Of a stretch of DNA of 64,000 nucleotides, positions 25,336 through 34,772 are shown piece after piece. The notes beneath the pieces are model-generated. The model saw only the letters and a list, made by a program, of their open reading frames with translations, did not search any database and was not told where the DNA came from. The translations under genes and the position numbers were made by a program. Position 1 is the stretch's first letter. Each line of letters begins with the position of its first letter. This DNA is from Pseudomonadota bacterium (GTDB lineage: Bacteria > Pseudomonadota > Gammaproteobacteria > Burkholderiales > Thiobacillaceae): contig JAJZTS010000002.1 of NCBI GenBank assembly GCA_021848725.1, positions 1 through 64,000 of the forward strand. Direction: 5' to 3'.

Positions 25336-27449
25336 TTCGATTCCAGCCCGATATAAAAGGTGCGCGGCAAACCCGGCGCATAGACGTTGCTGCCGGAGGT
25401 AAGCGACGCGCTCTCGGCGAAACGCTTGTCCGCCAGGTTTTGCACGCTGCCGTACAAGGCCAACTGCTTGCTCAAGGTCCAATTGCCGCGCAGGTTGAAT
25501 AAATCGTGGCCATCATACTTGGCGGTGTTGGCTTGATCCATCCAATAGCGGCCGAGGCTCAGCCACTCCAACTGCACGCGGCTGGCCGGCGTCGGCTGCC
25601 AGGTCAGCCGGGTATTGGCGATGACGCGCGGCGCCGCCTCCATCTCCTTGCCGCTGTAATCGGTCGTCGCCGACACGCGCCATTCCTCGTAGCTGTGTTT
25701 GGCATAAGACAATGCGCTATCGAAGCGCAGCGCCTTGGTCAACGGCCAGCCCAGGCCGGCCTCGATGCCCTGGTGCCGGGTCTGGCCGGCATTGACCGAT
25801 TGAGTCGCACTGGTGACCGGGTCTTTGTAGCTCAGGATGTCGTCGGTCTTGTCGATGCGATAGGCCGCCAACTGGTAATCGAGGCCGCCCGTCTTGCCGC
25901 GCAGGCCGACCTCATACTGATTCACCTTCACCGGCTTCAGCCCCAGGGCCGACTGCGCCGCCAACTGGGCCAGCGCCGCGCTGGTCGCGGCCGAGGCACG
26001 GAACAACTGGCCCTCGGACGGCGCGCGGAAGGCGTGGTTATAAGAGGCATAGAGATCGGCCTGTTTGCTCAACGCGTAGGTCGCGCCCAGCTTCGGGCTC
26101 AGGTGGTTGTAGCTGACCGTGCCGTCGGCGGCCTGGCCGTAGTAGCGGGTCACCGCCGCGCCGCCGTTCTCGCGGGTCGAGGCGGCCACGGCGCTGGCCG
26201 TGAAATTGTTGTCGAACTCATAGCGCAGATTGTCGTAGCGCAGACCGCCGGTCACGCGCAGCCGCGCGCTCGGCGAGAACTCGCCGTGGACATAGGGCGA
26301 GGCGCCGACGAAAGTGACATCGTAGTCGTAGACCCGGCTGCCGACCGAATAGCCGCGATAGATCTTGCTCACGCCGGTGCCGGTGGTATCCAAGGTGGCC
26401 AGGCGGTTCTCTTCGCGCGAGCCGGGGCTGACATCGAGGTCGATGCCGGCGATCAGGCGAGCCCGCATCGGCACGAAGTCGCGCCGCCATTTGGCCAGCA
26501 CGCCGAAGGAGCGGTTGGCCGTGGTGTAGACCGTGGGGTCATAGGCCAGCGACCAGTTGGCCAGCAGCTCCATGCTGTTGTCGCGCAGATAGGGCGTCAC
26601 CGAGACCAGGGTATCGCCCTGTTCGCGCTCGTAGGCCGAGGACAAACGCAGCGCGCCGACCTTGCGGTAGGAGATCGGCGTGTAGCTCTTGGTCGGGTCG
26701 CGCCGATAATCGTTCAGCGTCAGGGTCGAGCTACCTGCGGTCTGCTGGTCGATATTAGAGAAGGCCAGCACAGTCTTCAGCAGGGCATCGCCACCGAGAT
26801 CGCGATCCCAGCGCAGCGTGCCGGCCTGACGGTCATAACCGGTGGCGTCGCGCCAACCATCGGTATGGGTCAAGTTCAGGCTGCCGCGCCAGGCATCGTG
26901 CGCATAGGCGTCGCCGCCGTCGACGAGCAGCCGGCCCCAGCCGTAGCTGCCGGCCTCGGCCGCGGCGTTGAACTCGCGCTGGGCGGGCGGGGTCTTGGTC
27001 AACACGTTGATCACGCCGCCGATCGCGTCGGAACCGTAGAGCGCGGTACCCGGCCCCTTGCTCACTTCGATGCCGCCGGCCTGCGGCAGATTGATCTCAT
27101 ACAGCGCATTGTGGTTGAAGAAACCGGTCGACCGCGTCGGCACGCCGTCTTCCAGGTAGAGATAGACCGGGTTGGTGGTCAGCGGCTGGCGGATCGCGGT
27201 CATATGGCCTTCGCCGCCGGTGACGTTGACCCAGACGCCAGGCACCTGACCCATGATCTGCGACGGGTGGCTGGGTTTGCCTTGCGCGATGGCATCGCCC
27301 TGGATGATGCCGACGCTGGCCGGCGTTTCGGCCAGGGCCTGGCCCTCGCGCGTGCCGGTGACGGTGACCTCGCTCAGCGTGGCTTCTTGGGCCAAGGCGG
27401 AGCAGGCGTGAACGGCCATCAGGGCCGCGATGAGCGGATGGGTGCGCAT
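25329..27449 (-). CDS. TonB-dependent outer-membrane receptor
   Basis: A 706-residue receptor. The signal peptide ends near ALAQE and is followed by a TonB-box-like stretch (TLSEVTVTGTRE), a plug domain (ETPASVGIIQGDAI, then the GPGTALYGSDAIGGVINVLT signature) and a 22-strand barrel ending in LESKW. The ligand is not evident; the arrangement is nearest to siderophore, metal-chelate and cobalamin receptors. The start at 27449 gives a normal signal peptide. It is the first gene of a four-gene operon (receptor, BNR protein, thioredoxin-like, TonB), and a dyad lies upstream at 27510-27526. Confidence 0.9.
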   Translation of the reverse strand: MRTHPLIAALMAVHACSALAQEATLSEVTVTGTREGQALAETPASVGIIQGDAIAQGKPSHPSQIMGQVPGVWVNVTGGEGHMTAIRQPLTTNPVYLYLEDGVPTRSTGFFNHNALYEINLPQAGGIEVSKGPGTALYGSDAIGGVINVLTKTPPAQREFNAAAEAGSYGWGRLLVDGGDAYAHDAWRGSLNLTHTDGWRDATGYDRQAGTLRWDRDLGGDALLKTVLAFSNIDQQTAGSSTLTLNDYRRDPTKSYTPISYRKVGALRLSSAYEREQGDTLVSVTPYLRDNSMELLANWSLAYDPTVYTTANRSFGVLAKWRRDFVPMRARLIAGIDLDVSPGSREENRLATLDTTGTGVSKIYRGYSVGSRVYDYDVTFVGASPYVHGEFSPSARLRVTGGLRYDNLRYEFDNNFTASAVAASTRENGGAAVTRYYGQAADGTVSYNHLSPKLGATYALSKQADLYASYNHAFRAPSEGQLFRASAATSAALAQLAAQSALGLKPVKVNQYEVGLRGKTGGLDYQLAAYRIDKTDDILSYKDPVTSATQSVNAGQTRHQGIEAGLGWPLTKALRFDSALSYAKHSYEEWRVSATTDYSGKEMEAAPRVIANTRLTWQPTPASRVQLEWLSLGRYWMDQANTAKYDGHDLFNLRGNWTLSKQLALYGSVQNLADKRFAESASLTSGSNVYAPGLPRTFYIGLESKW

Positions 27450-27509
27450 GGTTTCCTCAATCTTGTTATCGACCCGGCGCATCCTAGAGAAGCCCCCCCT
27501 GCGGCAGAA

Positions 27510-27526
27510 TGCGACCGATTGTCGCA
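27510..27526. promoter_or_regulatory. Dyad TGCGAC-N5-GTCGCA in the receptor/hrpA intergenic region
   Basis: A perfect inverted repeat with 6-base arms and a 5-base centre lies between the divergent starts of the TonB-dependent receptor (27449) and hrpA (27611). Its position suits an operator for the receptor operon. It loosely recalls GC-rich Fur-family boxes, but the identity of the regulator is a guess. No cobalamin-riboswitch-like sequence was seen here. Confidence 0.35.
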
Positions 27527-27610
27527 GGCGCCGGCCGATGACCTGGAATGCAGAGCTGACGCGGCTTGGCGTGGTACTGGTATGATTGCGCCAGTCTTGA
27601 AATCGGCCTT

Positions 27611-30600
27611 ATGAACGTCCCCGCCCTGCCCCCGCTGGAGTTCCCCGAACAACTGCCCGTCTCCGCCAAGCGCGAGGAAATCGCCGCTGCGATAGCCGCG
27701 CACCAGGTGATCATCGTCTGCGGCGAGACCGGCTCGGGCAAGACCACGCAGCTACCCAAGATCGCGCTGCTCGCCGGCCGCGGCACGACCGGCCGCATCG
27801 GCATGACCCAGCCCCGGCGCATCGCGGCGCGCAGCGTGGCCAATCGCATCGCCGAGGAGATGCGCGGACGGCTGGGCGAGTTCGTCGGCTATCAGGTCCG
27901 CTTCCACGACCAGGTCGGGCCGAACACGCGGATCAAGATCATGACCGACGGCATCCTGTTGGCCGAGACCCAGTCCGACGCCGAGTTCCGCAACTACGAC
28001 ACCCTCATCCTGGACGAGGCACACGAGCGCAGCCTGAACATCGACTTTCTGTTGGGTTACCTCAAGACCCTGCTGCCGCGCCGGCCGGAGCTGAAGCTGA
28101 TCATCTCCTCCGCCACGCTGGAGGCCGAACGCTTCGCCGACTATTTCGGCGGCGCGACGGTGATCGAGGTATCGGGCCGCACTTATCCGGTCGAGCTGCG
28201 CTATCGGCCTTTGGAACCCCTCTCCCGCCGGGAGAGGGGCAGGGGTGAGGGAAACCCGGCACAGATTCTTCAAAAACCTCCCTCTCCCCCCACCCCTCCC
28301 CCGGAGGGGGAGGGGAGTGAAGATTTCAACCAGGCCCTGCTCGACGCCGTCGACGAACTGGCGCGCGAAGGCCCGGGCGACGTGCTGGTCTTCCTGCCCG
28401 GCGAGCGCGAGATTCGCGAAGCACAGGAGGCGCTGCGCAAGCACCACCCGCCGCAAACGGAGATCCTGCCGCTCTATGCCCGGCTCTCCGTGGCCGAGCA
28501 GGAGCGCATCTTCCAGTCGCATGCCGCGCGGCGCATCGTGCTCGCGACCAACGTGGCCGAGACCTCGCTCACTGTGCCCGGCATCCGCTATGTCGTCGAC
28601 ACCGGTCTCGCCCGGGTGAAGCGCTACTCCCTACGCAACAAGATCGAGCAGCTCAAGATCGAGAAGGTCGCCCAGGCCTCGGCCAACCAGCGCGCCGGCC
28701 GCTGCGGCCGGGTCGCGGCCGGCGTCTGCATCCGACTGTTCGACGAGACCGACTTCGCCGCAAGGCCGCGCTACACCACGCCGGAACTGCTGCGCTCGTC
28801 GCTGGCCGGCGTCATCCTGCGGATGAAATCGCTCGGCCTGCCCGACATCGAGACCTTCCCCTTCCTCGATGCGCCGGAACCCAAGCGCGTGCGCGACGGC
28901 TATCAGTTGCTGCAAGAACTCAACGCCATCGACGAGACCAACCGGCTGACCAAGATCGGCCAGCAGTTGGCGCAACTGCCGCTCGACCCGCGCATCGGCC
29001 GCATGCTGATCGCGGCGCGGGAGACGGCCTGCCTGGCCGAAATGCTGGTCATCGCCGCCGCCTTGACCGCGCAGGACCCGCGCGAACGGCCGCACGAGCA
29101 GACCCAGGCCGCCGACGAGAAGCACAAGCGCTTCGCCGACGAGAACTCCGATTTCATCGCCCAGCTCAACCTCTGGCGCCATATCAACGCGCTCGACACC
29201 CAGCGCAAATCGAACAAGCAGTTCCGCGAAACGCTGAAGCGCGAATTCATCTCCTACCTGCGCGTACGCGAATGGCGCGACGTGCACAATCAACTCGCCA
29301 CGCTGGTGAAAGAGATGGGCTGGCGGGTGAACGAGCAAGTCGCGGACTATGCCAGCCTGCACCAGGCCCTGCTGCCGGGCCTGCTCGGCAACCTGGGCTT
29401 CCTCACGGAAGACGGGGTTTACCTCGGCGGGCGCGACATGAAGTTCCTGATTCATCCGAGTTCCGGGGTGAAGAAGAAACCGAAGTGGCTGATGGCGGCC
29501 GAGATCGTCGAGACCAAACGCATCTATGCCCGCGGCGTGGCCCGCGTCGAGCCGCAGTGGATCGAGCATGCGGCCAAGCACTTGCTGAAGATTTCCTACA
29601 GTGAACCGCATTGGGAAAAGCGCCCGGCCCATGTCGCCGCCGCGATGCGGGCCACGCTGTATGGCCTGCCGGTGGTGGCCGGACGCAAAGTGCACTACGG
29701 TCCGCTCGACCCCGCGCTGTGCCGCGAGATCTTCATCCGCGCCGCGCTGGTCGAAGGCGAATACGAAACCCGCGCGCCCTTCTTCGCCCACAACACCAAG
29801 CTGCGGCAAGCGATCGAAGACCTCGCCCACCGCGCCCGCAACCCGCGCCTGATCCCAGACGAGGCGACGCTGTATGCCTGGTTCGATGCCCGCATTCCCG
29901 AGGGCATCCACAACGGCCGCGACTTCGAGCAATGGCGGCGCGAGGCCGAGGCGAAGTCGCCGCGCCTGCTGTTCCTCGAGCGCGAGGCCTTGCTCAAAGA
30001 GCGTGGCGCCGACAATGCCGACTTCCCGCGCGCGCTCGACCTGTCCGGCGTACGCTTCGCCTTGGCTTATCGCTTCGAGCCGGGCGAGGCCGACGACGGC
30101 GTGACCCTGCTGGTACCGCTGGCCGCACTGAACCAAGTGCCGGCCGCGCGTTGCGACTGGCTGGTACCGGGCTTGCTGGAAGAAAAAATCACCGCGCTGC
30201 TCAAATCGTTGCCACAGCAAAGCCGACGCAACTTCGTACCGGTGCCGGAATACGCACGGGCCGCGACCGAGGCACTCGGCGCCACCACGCAGACGGGCAC
30301 CTTGATCGAAACCCTCTCGGCCTTCCTGCACAAGAGCACAGGCGCGAGCATCCCGCGCGATGCCTGGCGCGAGGACACCCTGCCGGCCCATCTACGGATG
30401 AACTACCGGGTGTTGGACGAGGCCAACCGCGTGCTCGGCGAAGGCCGCGACCTCGCCGCGCTGCGGCAAAAACTCGGAGCCGAGGCCAGCCGGCAAGCGC
30501 AGCAGGCCACCAGCAGCATGGAACGCGACAGCGTCAGCCGCTGGGACTTCGGCGATCTGCCCAGCCAAGTGGAGGTGAGCCAAGGCCAGCGCAAGCTGGC

Positions 30601-31402
30601 GGCCTTCCCCGCTCTGGTCGAGGTGGAGGGCAAGGTGGAGCTGCGCTTCGCCGACAGCCTGCAGGCCGCGCAGGAGCGCCATCGCCGCGGCGTCTGCCGC
30701 CTGCTCTGGCTGGCCTTTCCCGATCTTTTGAAGCAGACCGAGAAAGACCTGGCTGCGCGGTTGAAGAGCGCCTGTATGCATTACGGCCTTTTAGACAAGG
30801 GCCTGAACTGCGACGGCCTGTTGCGCGACGCGCTCTACAGTGCTGCCCGCGCCAGCCTAGCGGTGGATGCCGCCGAGCTGCGCAATCAGACCGCGTTCGA
30901 GAGCGCAGCCCAGGCCGCCCGGCCCAAGCTGGCCGAGCATGCCCGGGAAACCGTGCGACTGGCCGCCGAATGCCTGAGCCACGCCCATAGCCTGAGCCAG
31001 GCCTTGGCTCGACCGTCAGTGCCGCGCGAGGCCGTGGCCGACATGCAAGGACAACTGAAACAACTGGTATTTCCGTACTTTATCTCTGTGCTCGCGCCGC
31101 AACGTCTGGCACAGTTGCCCCGCTATCTGCGCGGCATGGAAAAGCGCCTGGAGAAGCTGGCCAAGAACCCCGCGCGCGACGCCCAGAACATGCGGGCCAT
31201 GGCCGGCCTGCTCGCCGCTTGGCGCGCCCGCCAACAGCGCTTGCAAGCGGCGAGCGGCAGCACGGCGGCGATGGAAGACTTCCGCTGGCGGCTGGAAGAA
31301 CTGCGCATCAGTCTATTCGCACAGGAGCTGAAGACCCCGGAACCGGTTTCGGTCAAGCGACTGGAAAAACTCTGGCAAGAGATTATTGCCGCGCACGGTT
31401 AA
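27611..31402 (+). CDS. hrpA: ATP-dependent RNA helicase HrpA (DEAH box) with an in-frame repeat insertion
   Basis: A 1263-residue DEAH-box helicase. Motif I GETGSGKTT, DEAH, SAT in motif III and the QRAGRCGR motif VI are intact, followed by the winged-helix/ratchet region, OB-like domain and the long HrpA-specific C-terminus. HrpA acts on mRNA and stalled ribosomes. Residues ~203-235 are encoded by a 99-base double-hairpin repeat (28217-28315) inserted in frame between the first and second RecA-like domains, giving an Arg/Gly then Pro-rich linker (RRERGRGEGN, PPSPPTPPPEGEG). The start at 27611 gives MNVPALPPLEF, which fits the family; a longer open frame upstream is not needed. Confidence 0.92.
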   Translation: MNVPALPPLEFPEQLPVSAKREEIAAAIAAHQVIIVCGETGSGKTTQLPKIALLAGRGTTGRIGMTQPRRIAARSVANRIAEEMRGRLGEFVGYQVRFHDQVGPNTRIKIMTDGILLAETQSDAEFRNYDTLILDEAHERSLNIDFLLGYLKTLLPRRPELKLIISSATLEAERFADYFGGATVIEVSGRTYPVELRYRPLEPLSRRERGRGEGNPAQILQKPPSPPTPPPEGEGSEDFNQALLDAVDELAREGPGDVLVFLPGEREIREAQEALRKHHPPQTEILPLYARLSVAEQERIFQSHAARRIVLATNVAETSLTVPGIRYVVDTGLARVKRYSLRNKIEQLKIEKVAQASANQRAGRCGRVAAGVCIRLFDETDFAARPRYTTPELLRSSLAGVILRMKSLGLPDIETFPFLDAPEPKRVRDGYQLLQELNAIDETNRLTKIGQQLAQLPLDPRIGRMLIAARETACLAEMLVIAAALTAQDPRERPHEQTQAADEKHKRFADENSDFIAQLNLWRHINALDTQRKSNKQFRETLKREFISYLRVREWRDVHNQLATLVKEMGWRVNEQVADYASLHQALLPGLLGNLGFLTEDGVYLGGRDMKFLIHPSSGVKKKPKWLMAAEIVETKRIYARGVARVEPQWIEHAAKHLLKISYSEPHWEKRPAHVAAAMRATLYGLPVVAGRKVHYGPLDPALCREIFIRAALVEGEYETRAPFFAHNTKLRQAIEDLAHRARNPRLIPDEATLYAWFDARIPEGIHNGRDFEQWRREAEAKSPRLLFLEREALLKERGADNADFPRALDLSGVRFALAYRFEPGEADDGVTLLVPLAALNQVPAARCDWLVPGLLEEKITALLKSLPQQSRRNFVPVPEYARAATEALGATTQTGTLIETLSAFLHKSTGASIPRDAWREDTLPAHLRMNYRVLDEANRVLGEGRDLAALRQKLGAEASRQAQQATSSMERDSVSRWDFGDLPSQVEVSQGQRKLAAFPALVEVEGKVELRFADSLQAAQERHRRGVCRLLWLAFPDLLKQTEKDLAARLKSACMHYGLLDKGLNCDGLLRDALYSAARASLAVDAAELRNQTAFESAAQAARPKLAEHARETVRLAAECLSHAHSLSQALARPSVPREAVADMQGQLKQLVFPYFISVLAPQRLAQLPRYLRGMEKRLEKLAKNPARDAQNMRAMAGLLAAWRARQQRLQAASGSTAAMEDFRWRLEELRISLFAQELKTPEPVSVKRLEKLWQEIIAAHG
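28217..28315. repeat. REPIN-like double hairpin inserted in frame in hrpA
   Basis: Two inverted REP-like units. The left unit is a perfect 10-bp hairpin (28217-28226/28230-28239) followed by CAGGGGTGAGGG. The right unit begins CCCTCTCCCC and ends in a 10-bp hairpin (28293-28302/28306-28315). The units face each other across ~30 bases, the arrangement called REPIN. The total is 99 bases or 33 codons, so the hrpA frame is kept. CCCCTCTCCC-type palindromes are common in proteobacterial genomes, usually between genes. Confidence 0.82.
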
Positions 31403-31465
31403 CTTAACGCTATAGTTAAAACAACTATTTGAACAATACGACACCGCAAGGTGGAGGAGAGCAGG

Positions 31466-33088
31466 ATGAGAAAATTGTTGCATCTCATTAACAGCACCGT
31501 TGCCGCCAAGGTGCTGGGGGTCGTGGCCTTGGGCTTCGTCTTACAACTCGCCGCCGGCCTGATCTACTCTCACTACAGCACACGCAATCTCACCGAAGGG
31601 TTCGTCACCGACGAAACCCGCACCATCGCCGACGGCTATTTCGACGGCCTGAACAAGCTGATGCTCACCGGTGGCATGGCCCAGCGCGGCGACTTGCACA
31701 AAGCCATGCTGGAACAGAAAAACATCCGCGCCGCCCGCGTAATTCGCGGTGACAAGGTCAAAGAGATGTATGGCCCCGGCCTGCCGGAAGAGGCCCCAGC
31801 CGATGAACTCGACCGGCGCGCACTCAAGGGCGAAGAGGTGGTCCTCATCGAAAAAACCGGCCATGGCCGGCAGTTGACCATGGTGACCCCCGTCGTCGCC
31901 AGCACCAACACCCGCGGCATCAATTGCCTGCAATGCCACCCGAACAGCGACAAACAGGTGATGGGCGCCATCCGCATCAGCTATGACCTCGGCCCGGCCG
32001 ACACCACCATCGGCCGCATGGACATCACCAACATCGTCATCAACGTGATCATGTTCGGCGCCGCCTTCGCCATCGTGATCTGGCTGATGCGCCGCTTCGT
32101 CAACCAGCCGATCAATCAGTTGGCGAACACCATGGAGCGCGTGCAACAGACCTCGGACCTGCGGCTGCGGGTACCGGTCACCAGCCAAGACGAGATCGGC
32201 CATGCGGGCAAGGTCTTCAATGCCATGCTCGAGCAGTTCTCGGCCATCATCCAGCAAGTCGGCGGGGCGACGCGTAATCTAGGCGAAGTCACCCATGCCT
32301 TATTGGATACCTCCACCCAATCCGAACGGGGCGCCGACCAGCAACTGGCCAACACCCAGCACCTATCCAGCGTGCTGCAAGACTTGGCCCGCACCGTGCA
32401 GGGCGTAGCCCAAAATATCCAAGAGGCCGCGACGGCCGCCCAAGGGGCCAACTCGCAAGCGCATGACGGTGCCTTGATCGCCACCGAGGCCATGGGGGCG
32501 ATCGAGACCATGGCGGAAACGCTGAACGGCGCCGCCGGTGTCATTCAGCGGCTCGATACCGACAGTCGCGATATCGGTCGCGTGCTCGGCCTGATCCGCG
32601 AGATCGCCGAGCAGACCAACCTGCTCGCGCTGAACGCCGCCATCGAGGCCGCCCGGGCCGGCGAACAAGGCCGCGGTTTTGCCGTGGTCGCCGACGAGGT
32701 GCGCACCCTGGCCCAACGCACCCAATCCGCCACCGGCGAAATCGAAACCATCATCGCCAAATTGCAAGGCGCGGCCAACGAAGCGGTCGAGGTCATTCAC
32801 CAGGCCGAGAGCCGTTCCAAGGAAGGGGTCGAGTTCGTCGAAAACACGGCGGAGGCCTTGGGTAATATCGCCGGCGCCGTCGGACAAATCACCAGCATGA
32901 CGGCTCAAGTCGCCGCCAGCGCCCAAGAGCAAAGCCAAGCCGCGGAAGACATCAGAGACCATATCGGCAACATCGGCGATGTAGCACGCACGGCGTCGGG
33001 TTCTGCCCATGAAGTCCATGAGGCGAGCGAACGCCTAGACAAGCTGGCGGAAGAACTCCGGACCGCGGTGAATCAGTTCAAGACCTGA
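31466..33088 (+). CDS. Methyl-accepting chemotaxis protein with a periplasmic CxxCH motif
   Basis: A 540-residue chemoreceptor. TM1 spans ~12-34 and TM2 ~183-208. The periplasmic domain between them holds Cys154-Leu-Gln-Cys157-His158, a c-type haem attachment motif; similar haem-containing sensor domains (DUF3365/Tll0287-like) occur in bacterial redox chemoreceptors. A HAMP domain follows TM2, then the methylation helices and the conserved tip ([31 protein letters not shown]). No C-terminal CheR-docking pentapeptide is visible. The ATG at 31466 has GGAGGAG 7 bases upstream. The 3' end overlaps the convergent PgsA-like gene by 11 bases. A short inverted repeat (TTAAC/GTTAA, 31404-31419) lies upstream. 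Confidence 0.9.
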   Translation: MRKLLHLINSTVAAKVLGVVALGFVLQLAAGLIYSHYSTRNLTEGFVTDETRTIADGYFDGLNKLMLTGGMAQRGDLHKAMLEQKNIRAARVIRGDKVKEMYGPGLPEEAPADELDRRALKGEEVVLIEKTGHGRQLTMVTPVVASTNTRGINCLQCHPNSDKQVMGAIRISYDLGPADTTIGRMDITNIVINVIMFGAAFAIVIWLMRRFVNQPINQLANTMERVQQTSDLRLRVPVTSQDEIGHAGKVFNAMLEQFSAIIQQVGGATRNLGEVTHALLDTSTQSERGADQQLANTQHLSSVLQDLARTVQGVAQNIQEAATAAQGANSQAHDGALIATEAMGAIETMAETLNGAAGVIQRLDTDSRDIGRVLGLIREIAEQTNLLALNAAIEAARAGEQGRGFAVVADEVRTLAQRTQSATGEIETIIAKLQGAANEAVEVIHQAESRSKEGVEFVENTAEALGNIAGAVGQITSMTAQVAASAQEQSQAAEDIRDHIGNIGDVARTASGSAHEVHEASERLDKLAEELRTAVNQFKT

Positions 33089-33638
33089 CCGCCCGCAAGA
33101 AACTGCGCGTCTTGCCCGACCACAGCCAGACATATTGCAGGCCCGAGGCCGCGGCCACGAGGGCCGTGAACCAAAGCAGATAAGGCCGCCAGGGCGACAG
33201 GCCGAGTTGCAAAGCGACCTCGGCCAGAACCGCGGCGATCAGCACAAACTCGAGCATCACCGCCGTCTTGCCCAGCCAGGTCGGCGCCACGTGCAGGCCG
33301 CCAGTCAGACGGCGAAAGGCCACCGCGCCGCTGAGCACGACAGCGTCTCGCAGCAGCACCAACACCGCGAACCAGAGCGGCAGCAAATCGGCCCAGGTCA
33401 GCAGCAACAAGGCGGTCAACAGCATCAGCTTGTCGGCGATGGGGTCGAGCCAAGCGCCGAATTCGCTGCGCTGGTTCAGCAACCGCGCCAGCGTGCCATC
33501 GAGCAGATCGGTCACCGCGGCAATGGCAAACAGCCAGAACGCCGGCACCCACTGCAGCTCCAACAACTGCCAGGCCACCAACGGCACCAGCAGCAAGCGG
33601 GCAAAGGTGAACATGTTGGGGATGGTCCAAACAGCCAT
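33078..33638 (-). CDS. CDP-alcohol phosphatidyltransferase (PgsA-like)
   Basis: A 186-residue membrane protein with the CDP-alcohol phosphotransferase signature DGTLAR-x8[10 protein letters not shown], which binds two metal ions. Members of this family join CDP-diacylglycerol to glycerol-3-phosphate or another alcohol; PgsA and cardiolipin-synthase-like enzymes are close. The rest of the protein consists of about five to six hydrophobic helices. Its stop lies inside the convergent chemoreceptor gene. It does not neighbour uvrC, the common companion of the main pgsA, so it may be a second paralogue. Confidence 0.85.
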   Translation of the reverse strand: MAVWTIPNMFTFARLLLVPLVAWQLLELQWVPAFWLFAIAAVTDLLDGTLARLLNQRSEFGAWLDPIADKLMLLTALLLLTWADLLPLWFAVLVLLRDAVVLSGAVAFRRLTGGLHVAPTWLGKTAVMLEFVLIAAVLAEVALQLGLSPWRPYLLWFTALVAAASGLQYVWLWSGKTRSFLRAVRS

Positions 33639-33698
33639 GAAGCCCCCTCGGTACGATTTGCTTTAAGATTAATTCAGTCATATCGAAGATGGGATGAC

Positions 33699-34772
33699 AT
33701 GTCAGGCATGCCGAGGTTCTTGCAAACCACACTGTGGTTTTTTGCCGCGCTCGCACTGGCCGGCTGCGGCCACAGCAACCCCTATTACGATGCCAGCAAG
33801 CCGCATCACACGGCGGAAGGCTTTCGCAACAACACACAACCGGCCCCCAATGGCGGCCGCCATTTCTGGCGCTGGCAGTGGGAGCGCCGCATGCAGGGCC
33901 TGCCCAAACCGCCGGCGAAGGGTTACCCGGTAGTCGCCTCGGTCACACCCGAGCTGAATTTCCTGCAGCACAATCGGCAACAAGCGACGGTGACCTGGAT
34001 CAACCATTCGACGCTGTTGGTCCAACTCGGCGGCCTCAACATCTTGACCGATCCGATCTGGTCGGAACGCGCCTCGCCCATCAGTTTTATCGGCCCACAG
34101 CGCCACGCCCGAGCCGGCATCGCCTTCGACGACTTGCCCAAGATCGACGCCGTGGTGATCTCGCATAACCATTACGATCATCTCGACGCCGATACGGTCG
34201 ACCGCCTGCATGCCCGCTTCGGCGATGACCTGCACTTCTTTGTGCCGCTTGGCCTCAAACCCTGGTTCAATGATCGCGGCATCGACAATGTCAGCGAACT
34301 CGATTGGTGGGACGAGGCCCGCCTAGGCAAGCTGCGCCTGGCCTTTACCCCGGTGCAACACTGGAGCCAACGCACGCTGTGGAACCGCAATCAAACCCTG
34401 TGGGGCGGCTGGTGGTTGCAAGCCGATCGTACGCGCTTCTTCTTTGCCGGCGACACCGGCTACGCCGACGATTTCAAGACCATCCGCCACCGGCTGGGCG
34501 CGCCCGATCTCGCCGCGATCCCGGTCGGCACCTACGAACCGCGCTGGTTCATGGGCCGCCACCACGTGGCACCGGACGAAGCGCTGCGCATCCATCAAGA
34601 CCTTGGCGCCAAACAAAGCCTGGGCATCCACTGGGGCACGTTCGAACTGTCCGACGAATCGCTCGACCGACCGCCCAAGGATTTCCTCGCCGCCCGCGCG
34701 GCCGCCAGCGTCGTGCCGGAGAGCTTCTATCTGCTGCGCCACGGCGAGACCCGGCGCTTCGGCAGCCATTAG
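33699..34772 (+). CDS. MBL-fold metallo-hydrolase lipoprotein (NAPE-PLD-like)
   Basis: A 357-residue protein. The N-terminus is a lipoprotein signal with lipobox LAGC (ALALAGCGHS), so it should be anchored in a membrane facing the periplasm. The metallo-beta-lactamase core has TWINHSTLLVQLGGLNILTDP-like beginnings, the zinc motif SHNHYDHLD, GDTGY and a late histidine in GIHWGTFEL. The pattern fits the NAPE-PLD/UlaG-like branch acting on phosphodiester or lactone bonds, possibly in lipids. The ATG at 33699 is used; another in-frame ATG at 33708 is equally able to give a signal peptide. It converges with tatD, overlapping 4 bases. Confidence 0.85.
   Translation: MSGMPRFLQTTLWFFAALALAGCGHSNPYYDASKPHHTAEGFRNNTQPAPNGGRHFWRWQWERRMQGLPKPPAKGYPVVASVTPELNFLQHNRQQATVTWINHSTLLVQLGGLNILTDPIWSERASPISFIGPQRHARAGIAFDDLPKIDAVVISHNHYDHLDADTVDRLHARFGDDLHFFVPLGLKPWFNDRGIDNVSELDWWDEARLGKLRLAFTPVQHWSQRTLWNRNQTLWGGWWLQADRTRFFFAGDTGYADDFKTIRHRLGAPDLAAIPVGTYEPRWFMGRHHVAPDEALRIHQDLGAKQSLGIHWGTFELSDESLDRPPKDFLAARAAASVVPESFYLLRHGETRRFGSH

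Noticed and set aside
27450-27610. Cobalamin riboswitch ahead of the TonB-dependent receptor
   Set aside because: The short interval has no B12-box-like sequence and is too small for the full aptamer.
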